This document shows, one piece after another, positions 24,790 to 34,176 of a stretch of DNA of 64,000 bases. The position numbers and the translations under genes are program-made. The notes below the pieces were generated by a model, which saw only the letters and a list, made by a program, of their open reading frames with translations, was not told the DNA's origin and searched no databases. The first letter of the stretch is position 1. Every line of letters starts with the position of its first letter. Source of the DNA: a virus. Where the stretch lies: IMG/VR virus record IMGVR_UViG_3300046003_007336, positions 1-64,000 of that record; one strand, written 5' to 3'.

Positions 24790-24818
24790 CAGGTGGGAGG
24801 TCGCGGGGGCCTCCCACC
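24790..24818 (+). terminator. 9-bp GC hairpin after clpA-like gene
   Basis: GGTGGGAGG..CCTCCCACC, perfect stem; no T-run follows, so termination is uncertain. Confidence 0.4.
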
Positions 24819-24838
24819 GGGGATAATGACTTCCGCTG

Positions 24839-25057
24839 GTGCACACTGTGCCCCTCACATTGAAGAATGCTGCCGACAAGCTGGTCGGTCCAATATTTTC
24901 TTGGAAAAATCAGCAAGGTCAGATGACCGTCGTGGATATGCGGAATGTCTCCGTGATCTTCGAGAACAATCTCCTGATATCCGGGGTGTGGTTCAACCCG
25001 CACGCCTACACGCACAAGGAACTACTCGACCTCTGGGACGAGTGGCGCGGCAAATGA
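24839..25057 (+). CDS. small hypothetical protein
   Basis: 72 residues from GTG 24839 (a second GTG at 24848 is also possible). Contains a strand-rich core (MTVVDMRNVSVIFENNLLISGVWF) and a C-terminal helix LLDLWDEWRGK. Not recognised. Confidence 0.55.
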   Translation: MHTVPLTLKNAADKLVGPIFSWKNQQGQMTVVDMRNVSVIFENNLLISGVWFNPHAYTHKELLDLWDEWRGK

Positions 25058-25142
25058 CTTCACCTGGGGCGTCGTTATTGGCGTTCCGGGCATCTACATA
25101 CTTGACCTCAGACCGGGCCCGCCCGGAGAAATATTTTTCGAA

Positions 25143-25550
25143 ATGGACATCACCCTAGCCCGCAAGCTGATCGCCAAGGGCGCCATCCGCCAGAAGACCG
25201 AGATCGACGCCAAGTTCCGGGGCGTCGGCATCGACGGCAAGCGTTCTGCCCTCACACAGGGGACCTTCTTCATCAAGGGCGCCCGCATGACCGTGGACAA
25301 CCTCATCTTCGAGGCCGTAAACACCCAGGATGGCGACACCATCCGCATCGACGTCAACGACATCTACAAGGTCGATGGCATGGAGCCATCCCGTTTCGCC
25401 CAGATCAATGGTCTGGACGGCGACGGGGAGCCGGTGAAGCCGGGCAAGCGTCGTGGGCGGCGGACCAACGCAGAGAAGGCCGCCATGGCGGCTGCCGCCG
25501 AAGGCCTGTCAGACGATGATGACGATGATGATTTCGAGGATGACGCATGA
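25143..25550 (+). CDS. small protein with basic patch and acidic tail
   Basis: 135 residues. Compact N-terminal domain, then KPGKRRGRRTNAEKAAMAA and an Asp-rich terminus (SDDDDDDDFEDDA). A TTGACC and a CCGGGCCCGCCCGG hairpin lie just upstream, so a promoter or regulatory hairpin is possible. Could be a nucleic-acid-associated protein. Overlaps the next start. Confidence 0.65.
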   Translation: MDITLARKLIAKGAIRQKTEIDAKFRGVGIDGKRSALTQGTFFIKGARMTVDNLIFEAVNTQDGDTIRIDVNDIYKVDGMEPSRFAQINGLDGDGEPVKPGKRRGRRTNAEKAAMAAAAEGLSDDDDDDDFEDDA

Positions 25551-25753
25551 CCGATCTCAAAGAACTCCTTCAAGCCAGAGACGAAGCCTTGAAGGCCCGC
25601 GAGGAAGGACGCGTCCTCGTGTTCCCCAAAGGCGTCTCGCTCGACGAAGCCAAGCACATCCACGCGAAGTTCCTCGAAGCCGGTGGAGGCAATATCCAGT
25701 TTCCCGATGATGAGGAGATTCGAGACTGGCTCCTGTTCGGAGATCAGGTCTGA
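25547..25753 (+). CDS. small hypothetical protein
   Basis: 68 residues, ATGA-coupled to the previous gene. GRVLVFPKGVSLDEAKHIHAKF and IQFPDDEEIRDWLLFG suggest a small alpha/beta fold. Function unknown. Confidence 0.65.
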   Translation: MTDLKELLQARDEALKAREEGRVLVFPKGVSLDEAKHIHAKFLEAGGGNIQFPDDEEIRDWLLFGDQV

Positions 25754-26019
25754 AAGTTCTGAATAAAAAGAAGGTCGGGGTTCCTCCGGGCGCGGTCTAC
25801 ATCGGCCGGGGCTCACCGTGGGGGAACCCCTTCGTCATGGGGCGGGATGGTGACCGAGACGCGGTCATTCGGAAGTTTGAGACCTACGCGCGTGACCGCC
25901 TATCCCGTGAGCCCGATTGGTTCTCCGCCCTACGGGGGCATGATCTCGTATGTTTCTGCGCGCCCCTGGCCTGCCACGGCCATGTGATCGCGATTCTGAT
26001 TGAGGAAGAAGGCGCATGA
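25750..26019 (+). CDS. DUF4326-family protein, apparent CTG start
   Basis: 89 residues. VYIGRGSPWGNPFVMGRDGDRDAVIRKFETY and LRGHDLVCFCAPLACHGHVIAIL are the conserved DUF4326 motifs (GRGSPWGNP; CxC-P-x-x-CHG, a probable metal site). The only start that keeps the conserved N-terminus (KVLNKKKVGVPPGAV) is CTG 25750, overlapping the previous stop as CTGA, mimicking the ATGA coupling used elsewhere. An ATG at 25837 would delete the signature. Confidence 0.75.
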   Translation: MKVLNKKKVGVPPGAVYIGRGSPWGNPFVMGRDGDRDAVIRKFETYARDRLSREPDWFSALRGHDLVCFCAPLACHGHVIAILIEEEGA

Positions 26020-26321
26020 ACAATTACGTTCAGGTGTGGGACGACGCTGATCATGTTTTCAAGATCGCCGAACTCGTGTCCGCTGGCTGGCATCTCATCT
26101 ACGCCGAAATACCCTACGGGCGAATGGAAACCGCGAAGACATGGTGTTCGGCAGCGGGCGAGGACGTTCTGCTGATCGGAGAGTTTGTCGAAGACAACGG
26201 CGAGGAAGACGAAGAAGAGGAAGATGAGGTCTACGAGATAGACCCCAACACCAGGGTCCGACACATTCTGCTGATCAAAGACAAACTGCGCGCCGCGCAG
26301 TTCTGCCTAGAGTTCCTCTAG
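26016..26321 (+). CDS. acidic small protein, signature-tail family
   Basis: 101 residues, ATGA overlap. Acidic stretch (EDNGEEDEEEEDEVYEID) then RHILLIKDKLRAAQFCLEFL, the recurring C-terminal strand-helix signature (x-A-x-F-x-L-x-F). Convergent with the next minus gene. Confidence 0.7.
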   Translation: MNNYVQVWDDADHVFKIAELVSAGWHLIYAEIPYGRMETAKTWCSAAGEDVLLIGEFVEDNGEEDEEEEDEVYEIDPNTRVRHILLIKDKLRAAQFCLEFL

Positions 26322-26827
26322 GAAAAAATGCGGGACATGTTGGCCGGGAACAGAGACAACTCTTCGGGCGTGACGTCGATCACGGCGACGTCCTGCGCAT
26401 CCTCGATATCGCGGATGGCCCGCTTGAGGCCGATGTAGCCGCTGTCGTCCTCGGACAGCTTGTCCATCAGAGCCGCGACCGCGTTCTGGCATGCGTCCAT
26501 CACGCCGCCGTCGTCGGCGGACTTGCACGCCTGCGGGGCGAACGGGTCATTCTCTTCATCCTCATCGTGGAGGAAACGCTTGATGGCGTCCTGTGGAATC
26601 TCCACACCCATCCGCCACAGCGATTCGGTCTCGCGCTGATCATCCTGGAGGTTGACCATCCCGGTCAGCCGTTGGGACACGAGCGCGGCGAACATCCTGG
26701 TGGACATCGGGATACCCATGACGCACGCGAGCATGATGGTCTCGCTACCGTCCGAGTAGGCACGAAAGCGCGCATCCTCGGCGAGGTAGGAGGTCAGAAG
26801 CTCGTTGTTGATCGTCTTAATAAGCAT
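26318..26827 (-). CDS. hypothetical protein
   Basis: 169 residues, helical, with an acidic segment (LHDEDEENDPFAPQ). Overlaps by 11 bases the nucleotidyltransferase-like gene upstream, so coupled translation is likely. No family recognised. Confidence 0.65.
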   Translation of the reverse strand: MLIKTINNELLTSYLAEDARFRAYSDGSETIMLACVMGIPMSTRMFAALVSQRLTGMVNLQDDQRETESLWRMGVEIPQDAIKRFLHDEDEENDPFAPQACKSADDGGVMDACQNAVAALMDKLSEDDSGYIGLKRAIRDIEDAQDVAVIDVTPEELSLFPANMSRIFS

Positions 26828-27413
26828 CCTGGTCCAGTTCGATCATGAAGTTCGCTCCCACGTGTTTCTCCTGCAATCCGTCCACGATCTTGCCCAACGT
26901 TCCAGCCTCGGGAGTGAACCCGCTGCGGCAGTATTTGGCCAGCCGGAACATAGATTTCCGAGCGGGCCCGAGCAGTCGAAGAACCTTACGCTCGCAGTCC
27001 AACCATGCTTCGTCTCTTCCCAGAACGGATACACCATCTGTGGCAAACCGGCAAACACTAAAATCGAAGTCGTCGAAGAGTTCATTCAGGCTTTCGAAGT
27101 AATTGCTCGTGATTAGCTGAATGCGGACGCCCCTGACCTTGAACTGATGGAAAGCCTTTGTGATCACCTCGTCATACAGGGTGTGATAGGCGTCGGTGAA
27201 CCATTTCATGGTTGCCTTGTATTGGTCCTCGTTGGCGAAGAAGATGTCGATGTCCGAGTTGCCTCGTTCGAGATGTTGGGAAATCTTCATCGCGGCACCA
27301 CCCGCGACCCACGGCCCCTTCTCGTAGTCGATGAAGTCCATTTCACTAATAACGCTGGTGAATATTCCAGTCATCGTAATCGGCTTGGTGGTGCATCCCT
27401 GAAGGGTGTTCAC
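26817..27413 (-). CDS. nucleotidyltransferase-fold protein
   Basis: 198 residues from GTG 27413. VAGGAAMKISQHLERGNSDIDIFF carries the GG..(x)10-12..D-x-D signature of the polymerase-beta-like NTase superfamily; a further IQLI strand and DFDFSVCRF (possible third carboxylate) follow. Related phage proteins exist; the acceptor substrate is unknown. Confidence 0.7.
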   Translation of the reverse strand: MNTLQGCTTKPITMTGIFTSVISEMDFIDYEKGPWVAGGAAMKISQHLERGNSDIDIFFANEDQYKATMKWFTDAYHTLYDEVITKAFHQFKVRGVRIQLITSNYFESLNELFDDFDFSVCRFATDGVSVLGRDEAWLDCERKVLRLLGPARKSMFRLAKYCRSGFTPEAGTLGKIVDGLQEKHVGANFMIELDQDAY

Positions 27414-27440
27414 AAAAAATCTCTGAGAAAAATCTACTGC

Positions 27441-27450
27441 GCATAAATAT
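27441..27450 (+). promoter_or_regulatory. late-type box of the fibre operon
   Basis: GCATAAATAT, 26 bases before ATG 27477. Confidence 0.55.
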
Positions 27451-27476
27451 CGGGTCTTCTACATTGGTGTCAAAAT

Positions 27477-28823
27477 ATGTCTCTGCCGAACATCACGCTT
27501 CTATCGTCAACCCAGGGTGAAGTTAGCGTCACCGGTTCCGCCAAGCGTGCTAGCGGGTCGTCCCGCTCTGTCGGCAGCCTCTATACTGTCGTCATCACAT
27601 CTCTGAACCTTCAGGGTCGCGTCTACATTGAGGGAACTCTCGCGGCTTCGCCGACCGAGTACGACTGGTTCGCTATCCCGATGCCGGACTCGGACACCCC
27701 CTACATTGAGTTCCCCGAAATTCTCGGCGGCAACACCAGCGGCGCCCAAAACGTCGGCTTCAATTTCAAGGGCAATCTGGTCTGGGTTCGCGCTCGTCTC
27801 GACCGAGAGCACATGGACCTGGACGGCCTCTCCGAGCAGGCCCTGGCAGCCTACGGGTACATCGACCAGATCGTCATGAACACCGGTTCGTGGGTATCCG
27901 AAGACGGTCTCCCCGCATCCATCGTGGATGGCGGCGTCGGCGTTACCTCGGTGCGGGGCAACAACCTCGGCACGGGTGAGCGCATCTATACGAGTTCGGT
28001 CGGTCAGGCCAACGTACTCCTCAACTTCAAGACCCTGGTCGCTGGCAGCAACGTCAGCATCACGTCGAACGCGAATTCGATCACGATCAACTCCACCACC
28101 GATGGCTCTGGTGGTGGCGGAGATTCGGGACCAGTCTCGTTCCTGGACCTCACCGAGGCCCCGAGTGCGTTTGCGAATGGTATTGTGGCCGGTCGCAACG
28201 GCGATCTTGAGTTTCTGTCCGCTCCCACCGCAGCGAACCAGTCATTGCGCTGGAACGGCTCCGCCTATTACTGGGCCAACCCGGACGCCCAGTCCCCGAC
28301 TAACCTCATCATCAAGGACGACGGCACCGTGGTGACCAACACGGGGGGCGAGATCAACTTCGGCTCTGGTCTGGCCGTCCAGAACGTCGGCGGCGTCCCG
28401 CTCGTCACGGTGCCGGTGGGCTCAGCGGCTACCGCCGACCGCGAATACGTCATGCTCCAGTACACTGCTGGTAGCTCGGGCAACCTCAATTCGGTCGATG
28501 CCATCATCTCGCAGACGAGCGGCGTGACCGTCACGATCATCGACCCGGTCAACTGCGTAGTCGAGTTCACTTTTGCAAACCGCCAGTTCCCACCGTCATC
28601 CATCGCCCTTATGGGTCAGGCCCAGCAGACCAACGATTTCATTTTCTCGAACGTCAACCCCAGCATCGGCACCCGCAAGATTCGCGGTGGCGGTTCAGCG
28701 GCTTCGCCGACCCTGCTTGGTTCTTTCGCAGGCCCGATCACCCTCCAGATTCGTATGTCAGACGTCTCGGCCAGCGCAGCGGTTGGTCAGCGGGCCAAGG
28801 CCGTCGTGATGTTCAGGTTCTAA
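27477..28823 (+). CDS. virion fibre/baseplate-associated structural protein
   Basis: 448 residues, beta-rich, Ser/Thr/Gly/Asn-rich (SNVSITSNANSITINSTTDGSGGGGDSG). A central unit (FLDLTEAPSAFANGIVAGRNGDLEF, LRWNGSAYYWAN) is typical of tail-fibre repeats. First gene of a late operon of fibre proteins. Probably trimeric and part of the adsorption apparatus; the exact T4 counterpart is not clear. Confidence 0.65.
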   Translation: MSLPNITLLSSTQGEVSVTGSAKRASGSSRSVGSLYTVVITSLNLQGRVYIEGTLAASPTEYDWFAIPMPDSDTPYIEFPEILGGNTSGAQNVGFNFKGNLVWVRARLDREHMDLDGLSEQALAAYGYIDQIVMNTGSWVSEDGLPASIVDGGVGVTSVRGNNLGTGERIYTSSVGQANVLLNFKTLVAGSNVSITSNANSITINSTTDGSGGGGDSGPVSFLDLTEAPSAFANGIVAGRNGDLEFLSAPTAANQSLRWNGSAYYWANPDAQSPTNLIIKDDGTVVTNTGGEINFGSGLAVQNVGGVPLVTVPVGSAATADREYVMLQYTAGSSGNLNSVDAIISQTSGVTVTIIDPVNCVVEFTFANRQFPPSSIALMGQAQQTNDFIFSNVNPSIGTRKIRGGGSAASPTLLGSFAGPITLQIRMSDVSASAAVGQRAKAVVMFRF

Positions 28824-28832
28824 GGAACACCT

Positions 28833-30803
28833 ATGAGTTATTTTGACGTCCCGGCCAAAGTTCTTGAATGCTTCGTTGAAACCCAGACAGGTGAAGAGTT
28901 CTGGCCGTTCGATGATGGCACCAACGACCCGTTCTGGCGATTTGGTCGCTCACCGAGAGACTTCCGGTGGAAGCTCACCATGCGAGTCACCGAACAGCGT
29001 CATAGCAGCCACAAAACCCGCGACCCCTATGTCTACAACGGCATGGATATCAAGGTCGGCGACTACGTCGCGAGTGCAACAGATGGCGTGGCCGTTCGAG
29101 TTGTCCGCATCGACCGCAAGACCGAAGACAGCGTGGTGTGCGTCGTAGAAGACGTTTTCCGCTACAACACCTTTCGGGACACCGCAGGGCTGGGTAACGG
29201 TATCTTCTCGTCCCCGACATCGGCCGTTGTATTCGAGGCCAACGATGCGGGCGTGCCCGTTGTTGACCCTCTCCCGGCATCCGGCGTCGGGCCCACGTTC
29301 TATGCCAACCTGATGTCGCGTTTCCAGAACCTGGAGAAAAACTCACACTTCCTGCTCTGGAAACCAAACCACGGCTTCGAGGTCGGCCAACTTGTGTCGG
29401 CGGACGCGGACAACAACTCCTTCGCCTTGACCGACGACGGCAACCCGTTCCTGGTCGGTCGAGTGTCGTTCGTCTATGGCGACAACCACTTCACCATCAA
29501 CCCCATCCAGAAAATCATCGATAATCTCGACAGCCTCGTCGGCGCGGTCGGCGATGTCCTCTACGCGGACCCCACAGTTCCGGGCGGCGTGACCATCAAC
29601 GAGGGCACGAACGCGGTCATGATCAAGCTCAGGGAACTCTCTGAGACTGAAATTATAGGAACGGTCATCGACGCCAGTACCGATGACGGCAACGCCATGC
29701 TGGTCAACGGCGTTGAGGTCCATATACCAGATGGCTCCATGGAGGCATTCTGTGAAGCTATCAACGATTCGACTGATGATCACGGCGTGACTGCTCGCGT
29801 GGCGCCGATCTCGACAGTCTCCAAGACGGTCATTGATCTCATCAATACCTTTTACGACGAACCCCTGCTGGCCATCGACCGTTCTGGGCCCGGTCGCCCT
29901 TCGGCCACCATCAACGGCGTCGTGGTCGAGTTCGACACAACCCGTATCGGGGAACTCAAGTATGATGAAACGCTCGCCACCGCCGAGGACATGGCAGAAG
30001 ACATCAATGCAGCCAACATCCCAAACCTGAAGGCTTCGTTTGTCGGCGTCTCTCTGGTTCTCACCCATGAACTCGGTTCGCCGATCAACATCACGAACGT
30101 TTCGCCGGATGCTCGCTCGCACAATTTCGCGGGCTCGAACTCTGGCTCCGGCCTTCGCATGGCGGAGTTCCCCGTTGAGGGAGAATACGTCCGTCTTGCC
30201 GCCATAGACGCTCGGGCAATCAACCTCGCAAACCTGATCGGAGACCCGGTCGATGATTTCGGTCTCTACAGTGTCGAGAACGGCGTCAAGGCCGCCGCCC
30301 TTTACGTCGAGCAAGGCATTCGTCAGGCCAGCAACCTCATGGTCCCCGACATCGCGTCCAGGAATGCCCTCGTGGCCATCCCTGGCGATCAGTCTTACGT
30401 GATCAACAAAGGCGATGGTGAGTGGGGCCAGTATATCTACGATGGTTCCCAGTGGCGCATGACGACCTCACAGGAAACCTCCAAGGTTGATTCGGACACC
30501 TACTCGGCCGAGGTCATGAACTCCACGGCCACGGTCGCTCTGGGTGAAGTCGGTGCCGGTTGCAAAGTCACCACGGTGATGATCGAGGTCACCCACGCAT
30601 TCGCGTCTTCGGCCACGATCTCGGTTGGAGACGCGGCCAATAACAGCCGACTAGCCGCCAATGATCACATCGACCTCTCCACGGTCGGGACCTATGCGGT
30701 TACGCCTAGCTACATCTACTCTGTTGACACCACGATCAACGTTTACATCACCGCCGCACTGTCCAACACTGGCCGCGCCATCGTGAGTATTACCTATCAA
30801 TAA
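28833..30803 (+). CDS. tail fibre / structural protein
   Basis: 656 residues. The N-terminal region (ETQTGEEFWPFDDGTNDPFWRFG) probably docks to the virion; the middle is repetitive beta structure with two INDSTDDHGVTA/INAANIPNLKA-type units. The last about 90 residues (VMIEVTHAFASSATISVGD..INVYITAALSNTGRAIVSITY) match the C-terminus of the next gene's product, so both share a tip domain. Confidence 0.65.
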   Translation: MSYFDVPAKVLECFVETQTGEEFWPFDDGTNDPFWRFGRSPRDFRWKLTMRVTEQRHSSHKTRDPYVYNGMDIKVGDYVASATDGVAVRVVRIDRKTEDSVVCVVEDVFRYNTFRDTAGLGNGIFSSPTSAVVFEANDAGVPVVDPLPASGVGPTFYANLMSRFQNLEKNSHFLLWKPNHGFEVGQLVSADADNNSFALTDDGNPFLVGRVSFVYGDNHFTINPIQKIIDNLDSLVGAVGDVLYADPTVPGGVTINEGTNAVMIKLRELSETEIIGTVIDASTDDGNAMLVNGVEVHIPDGSMEAFCEAINDSTDDHGVTARVAPISTVSKTVIDLINTFYDEPLLAIDRSGPGRPSATINGVVVEFDTTRIGELKYDETLATAEDMAEDINAANIPNLKASFVGVSLVLTHELGSPINITNVSPDARSHNFAGSNSGSGLRMAEFPVEGEYVRLAAIDARAINLANLIGDPVDDFGLYSVENGVKAAALYVEQGIRQASNLMVPDIASRNALVAIPGDQSYVINKGDGEWGQYIYDGSQWRMTTSQETSKVDSDTYSAEVMNSTATVALGEVGAGCKVTTVMIEVTHAFASSATISVGDAANNSRLAANDHIDLSTVGTYAVTPSYIYSVDTTINVYITAALSNTGRAIVSITYQ

Positions 30804-30830
30804 AACAGCGTCTAACATTCCTCTCATTTG

Positions 30831-30840
30831 CGTAAATAGA
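30831..30840 (+). promoter_or_regulatory. late-type box
   Basis: CGTAAATAGA, 25 bases before ATG 30866, with GAGGGAG Shine-Dalgarno between. Confidence 0.5.
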
Positions 30841-30865
30841 GAGATACTATTACTGAGGGAGCGGC

Positions 30866-33037
30866 ATGTCTTCTACTAAGAATTTCGGTGTGGATGGCAT
30901 TGGTTCGAATGTCCAGTTCGGCAAGGGCGGCTCTCGAATCGCCAATGACAGCGGAAGCCTGAAAGTCCTGAACCCATCCGGCGCCGCATTGGCGACACTC
31001 CGAGTCGCGTCTCCGGTTGCCGATGAAGACGCGATCACGTTTCTGCTCCACAAAAACGATCTCGGGACGATCAAGACCAACGTTGGCCTCGACGGCAACG
31101 GGCATTATGTCGCGAACACGTTCTCATCCTATATTGCGTCCGCCACTTCGTTCAAGACCGCAGATGACGCTCTGGACGGCGCGCTTGCCGCGCTTCAGAT
31201 CGAAGTCAACTCTATAGAGACCGGGACGGGCCTCAACGCGAACGGGACCCTGACCGTTCCTGGCTCCACCTATCTCGCCAACTCGACATCACTCCTTAAC
31301 GCGATCACTAAACTGGACACCGCTCTGAACACCGTTCAGGGCGAGTTGAACGTCACCCAAACCGGCGTCGGACTATCTACGAGCGGCACCTACGTGGTGC
31401 CGACTGGAACCAACTATCTTTCGGGCTCGACCACCCTGGCCTCGGCGACCATTCTTCTGGATACGGCCATCTTCGCCGTTCAGGGCGAACTCAACGTAGT
31501 CGAAACTGCGGTTGGTCTCGGCGGCGATGGCACCCTTCCTGCCTGGACGACCCCGAACTACATCAGCGGTTCGACCTCTCTCATCCAGGCCATTTCGTCA
31601 CTCGACGATCAACTCAAGTCCACCAACGACACCCTGACCTCAATGGGTTCCGCGCTCTCGTATCGCGGAACCGTGGCGGGCGGCGCCGCAGAAATTTCCG
31701 CGTTCGATCTCGATACCCTGTCCGAGACTACCGGCTCGTATTACAAGGTCTCGCAATCTGGTCATTTCTCTTATGACGGAGGAGACACGTTCTTCGCCAA
31801 CGTCAATGACGGTATCGTCAAGAACATGGACGGTGGTTGGGATATCATCGACAACACCAACGCGGCTGTCTTTGGTTCGTCAAACCGCATCGCCGTCACG
31901 GGCTCGCTAGATGATGGCTTCACGGTCGATATATCGTCCTCCTACGTGGGCCAGTCATCAATCACCACGCTGGGCACCATCACGAACGGCGTCTGGAACG
32001 GAACCGCTATCTCGGCCGTGCGCGGCGGCACCGGCCAGACCGTCTACGCGGTTGGCGATATTCTGGTTGCGACGTCCACGACTGCTCTGGAGAAACTCCC
32101 CCGTGGTTCTGCCAAGCAACAGCTTCGCATCAATAGCGCAGGTGAAACTCTCGAATACGCCGATCTCATTGCTGCGGACGTTGCGTTCTCGGATGGCTCG
32201 TACACAGCCACGAACGCATCGACGGCCCTGATTGAAGTCCGCACCAAGGTCAACGCGGTACAGACCGGCGCCGGTCTGACCAGCGCGGGAGACTTCGTAG
32301 CGAACACGTCCACTACCTACATTGCTGCCGCGACCTCGCTCAAACAGTCCGACAATCTTCTCGATGTAGCCATTTCCACTCTTGCGACCACGGTTGGGAA
32401 CATGACGGAGGCGGAAATCTTTTCTCCGAACACGTTCTACTCTGTCAAAACGACCAACACCCAGACGGAGTTCTACGGCAATGTCAACGCGGCCAAGGTT
32501 CTGGTCGGCAAGGTGGTCTCGGGGAACAACACCAACACGCGTTTCTCCATCGACATGGCGACCGCTGGCCGCGCCAAGCTGGCTGTCGAGAGCGGCACCC
32601 TCTCCAACGCAGACCTCGCCCTGGTCCCGCTCGGAACCGGTTCCATTGATGCCAGCGGCGCCCGGATGACCAATCTCGCCAACGCGACCCAGAACGCGGA
32701 CGCCGTGAGCTTCGGTTTCGCAAAATCGACCATGACCTCATATAAGACCGTGGCTTTCACGGAAGCCAACGCACCCGTCTCGCTCGGGACCCTGAACGGC
32801 CTCGTCAAGCGCGTCATCGTGCAGATCAACGATGCGTTCGCCGCCCCCTCCGGGGTGACGGTGGGAACGTCCGGGAACACCTCCCTTCTTGTCACTGGCG
32901 CCGACATCGACCACTCCGAAGAAGGTATCTACATCGTAGACGTCATCGCCTCGGTGAACGCAGTGGTCTCCGTTTACATCTCCGGGTCCGGTGCGGGCAC
33001 CGGCACGGTGATCGTCGAATATCTCGCGAGTCAATAA
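30866..33037 (+). CDS. tail fibre protein with repeated 45-residue modules
   Basis: 723 residues. At least five copies of a module G-x-G-L-x(2)-G-T-x-V...Y-I/L-x(3)-T-S-L-x(2)-A-x(2)-L-D-x-A-L-x(2)-V-Q-x-E-L lie between residues 70 and 260, with another near 470. The centre has the fibre cassette SSITTLGTITNGVWNGTAI then RGGTGQTVYAVGDI. The C-terminal domain (VKRVIVQINDAFAAPSGVTVG) is shared with the preceding protein. Adsorption fibre. Confidence 0.75.
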   Translation: MSSTKNFGVDGIGSNVQFGKGGSRIANDSGSLKVLNPSGAALATLRVASPVADEDAITFLLHKNDLGTIKTNVGLDGNGHYVANTFSSYIASATSFKTADDALDGALAALQIEVNSIETGTGLNANGTLTVPGSTYLANSTSLLNAITKLDTALNTVQGELNVTQTGVGLSTSGTYVVPTGTNYLSGSTTLASATILLDTAIFAVQGELNVVETAVGLGGDGTLPAWTTPNYISGSTSLIQAISSLDDQLKSTNDTLTSMGSALSYRGTVAGGAAEISAFDLDTLSETTGSYYKVSQSGHFSYDGGDTFFANVNDGIVKNMDGGWDIIDNTNAAVFGSSNRIAVTGSLDDGFTVDISSSYVGQSSITTLGTITNGVWNGTAISAVRGGTGQTVYAVGDILVATSTTALEKLPRGSAKQQLRINSAGETLEYADLIAADVAFSDGSYTATNASTALIEVRTKVNAVQTGAGLTSAGDFVANTSTTYIAAATSLKQSDNLLDVAISTLATTVGNMTEAEIFSPNTFYSVKTTNTQTEFYGNVNAAKVLVGKVVSGNNTNTRFSIDMATAGRAKLAVESGTLSNADLALVPLGTGSIDASGARMTNLANATQNADAVSFGFAKSTMTSYKTVAFTEANAPVSLGTLNGLVKRVIVQINDAFAAPSGVTVGTSGNTSLLVTGADIDHSEEGIYIVDVIASVNAVVSVYISGSGAGTGTVIVEYLASQ

Positions 33038-33050
33038 CGGGGCTCCCTGA

Positions 33051-33060
33051 CATAAATACG
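33051..33060 (+). promoter_or_regulatory. late-type box
   Basis: CATAAATACG, 22 bases before ATG 33083, GGGAG Shine-Dalgarno between. Confidence 0.6.
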
Positions 33061-33082
33061 TCTGACGTATTCAGGGAGAACC

Positions 33083-33631
33083 ATGAAAGTATTTGATACT
33101 CGAAACTCGGGCGGGTCTTTGGTCGTTCTTGGCCAGTCGCTCGTGCTCCCGAAGGAAACCCTTGACGGGACCGCGACTATTCACGGTGCCCTGCGCTATA
33201 ATTCATCTCTTAACCGGGTCGAGTTCCGATCATCCGGCAACGCGTGGAACCCTCTCGCCAGCGATGCTTCCACCTGGGAAAACTGGACACCGACGATCAC
33301 CACGACTGTCGCTGCTGGCTCGGGTTTCGCCTACACGGTCGTGTCGGCCCGCTACACCGTCCTGAACAAGCTCGTTGTCGCCACGTTCACGGCCACCATC
33401 ACCAACCTGGGCACGGGACCATCTGCTTCTGGGTTGGTGAATGCGACGATGCCCTTCGTGGCAGCGTACCCCGCATGCGGGCAAGGCTCCGAACCCGGCA
33501 TCACCGGCCACTTCCTTCAGGCCAACATGTCGTCTGCATCTAACCTCTTGACGATCAAGAAATACGACGGCTCGTCGCCAGTCGTCCTCAACGCCCAGAT
33601 TCGGGCCACCATTACCTACGAGGCCCAGTAA
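33083..33631 (+). CDS. small fibre-tip-like protein
   Basis: 182 residues. N-terminal cassette LDGTATIHGALRYNSSLNRVEFRSSGNAWNPLAS is common in phage fibre and spike proteins; the rest is a beta domain (TWENWTPTITTTVAAGSGFAY...ITNLGTG) seen in receptor-binding tips. Probably distal fibre or adhesin. Confidence 0.6.
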   Translation: MKVFDTRNSGGSLVVLGQSLVLPKETLDGTATIHGALRYNSSLNRVEFRSSGNAWNPLASDASTWENWTPTITTTVAAGSGFAYTVVSARYTVLNKLVVATFTATITNLGTGPSASGLVNATMPFVAAYPACGQGSEPGITGHFLQANMSSASNLLTIKKYDGSSPVVLNAQIRATITYEAQ

Positions 33632-33633
33632 GC

Positions 33634-34176
33634 ATGTCCAGAGCAGCCCCAGCCCGAAAGCCCGCGACCCGCAAGGCGCCGCCGAAGGTTGTTCCGGCTC
33701 TTCCCAAGACCCCTTTCTGGTATTCCTGGCGCCACCTTGCCGCCTACATCTACCTCTTCATCTGCTTCTTCGATTTTGTCGCCATGCCGGTCTATTACGA
33801 GTTCGCCCACAAGCCTCTCTCGAAGACCGAACTCGTGCGACTGGTCACCGGTCTCGACCCCACCAATCAGGTTCAGGCCATGCAGATTATCTCGACCGAG
33901 CAGCGTTGGGAGCCCCTGACCCTCGGCGAGAGCGGCCTATTCCACCTCGCCTTCGGCGCCATCCTGGGTGTCGCCGCGTGGACCCGTGGTAGCCAGCGTG
34001 GCTCCAGCAGCCGCCCCGGCTATTTCGACAGCTACGCTGGCGGCGAGCGGGGCGATGACGATTTCGAGTTCGAAGAAGAAGAAGAACCCGCCCCGACCCG
34101 CAGTCGCGTAGATCGTTCCGCCGAAACAGCCGATGGTCTCGACCCGTTTGCTGACAATAGCGGAGGAAACACATGA
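33634..34176 (+). CDS. holin-like membrane protein
   Basis: 180 residues. Basic Pro/Lys N-terminus (RKPATRKAPPKVVPALPK), two hydrophobic segments (LAAYIYLFICFFDFVAMPVYY; GLFHLAFGAILGVAAWT) and an acidic tail (DFEFEEEEEPAP). This resembles the small 2-3 TM holin-like proteins of GTA and T4-like phages. The late operon position fits lysis timing; function inferred. Confidence 0.5.
   Translation: MSRAAPARKPATRKAPPKVVPALPKTPFWYSWRHLAAYIYLFICFFDFVAMPVYYEFAHKPLSKTELVRLVTGLDPTNQVQAMQIISTEQRWEPLTLGESGLFHLAFGAILGVAAWTRGSQRGSSSRPGYFDSYAGGERGDDDFEFEEEEEPAPTRSRVDRSAETADGLDPFADNSGGNT

Noticed and set aside
22462-24879. 805-codon minus-strand ORF opposite the ClpA-like gene
   Set aside because: Shadow frame; the plus strand encodes a complete ClpA.
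31080-31640. Tandem repeats in fibre gene as a DNA repeat element
   Set aside because: Repeats are at the protein-module level and diverged at the DNA level; ordinary fibre architecture.
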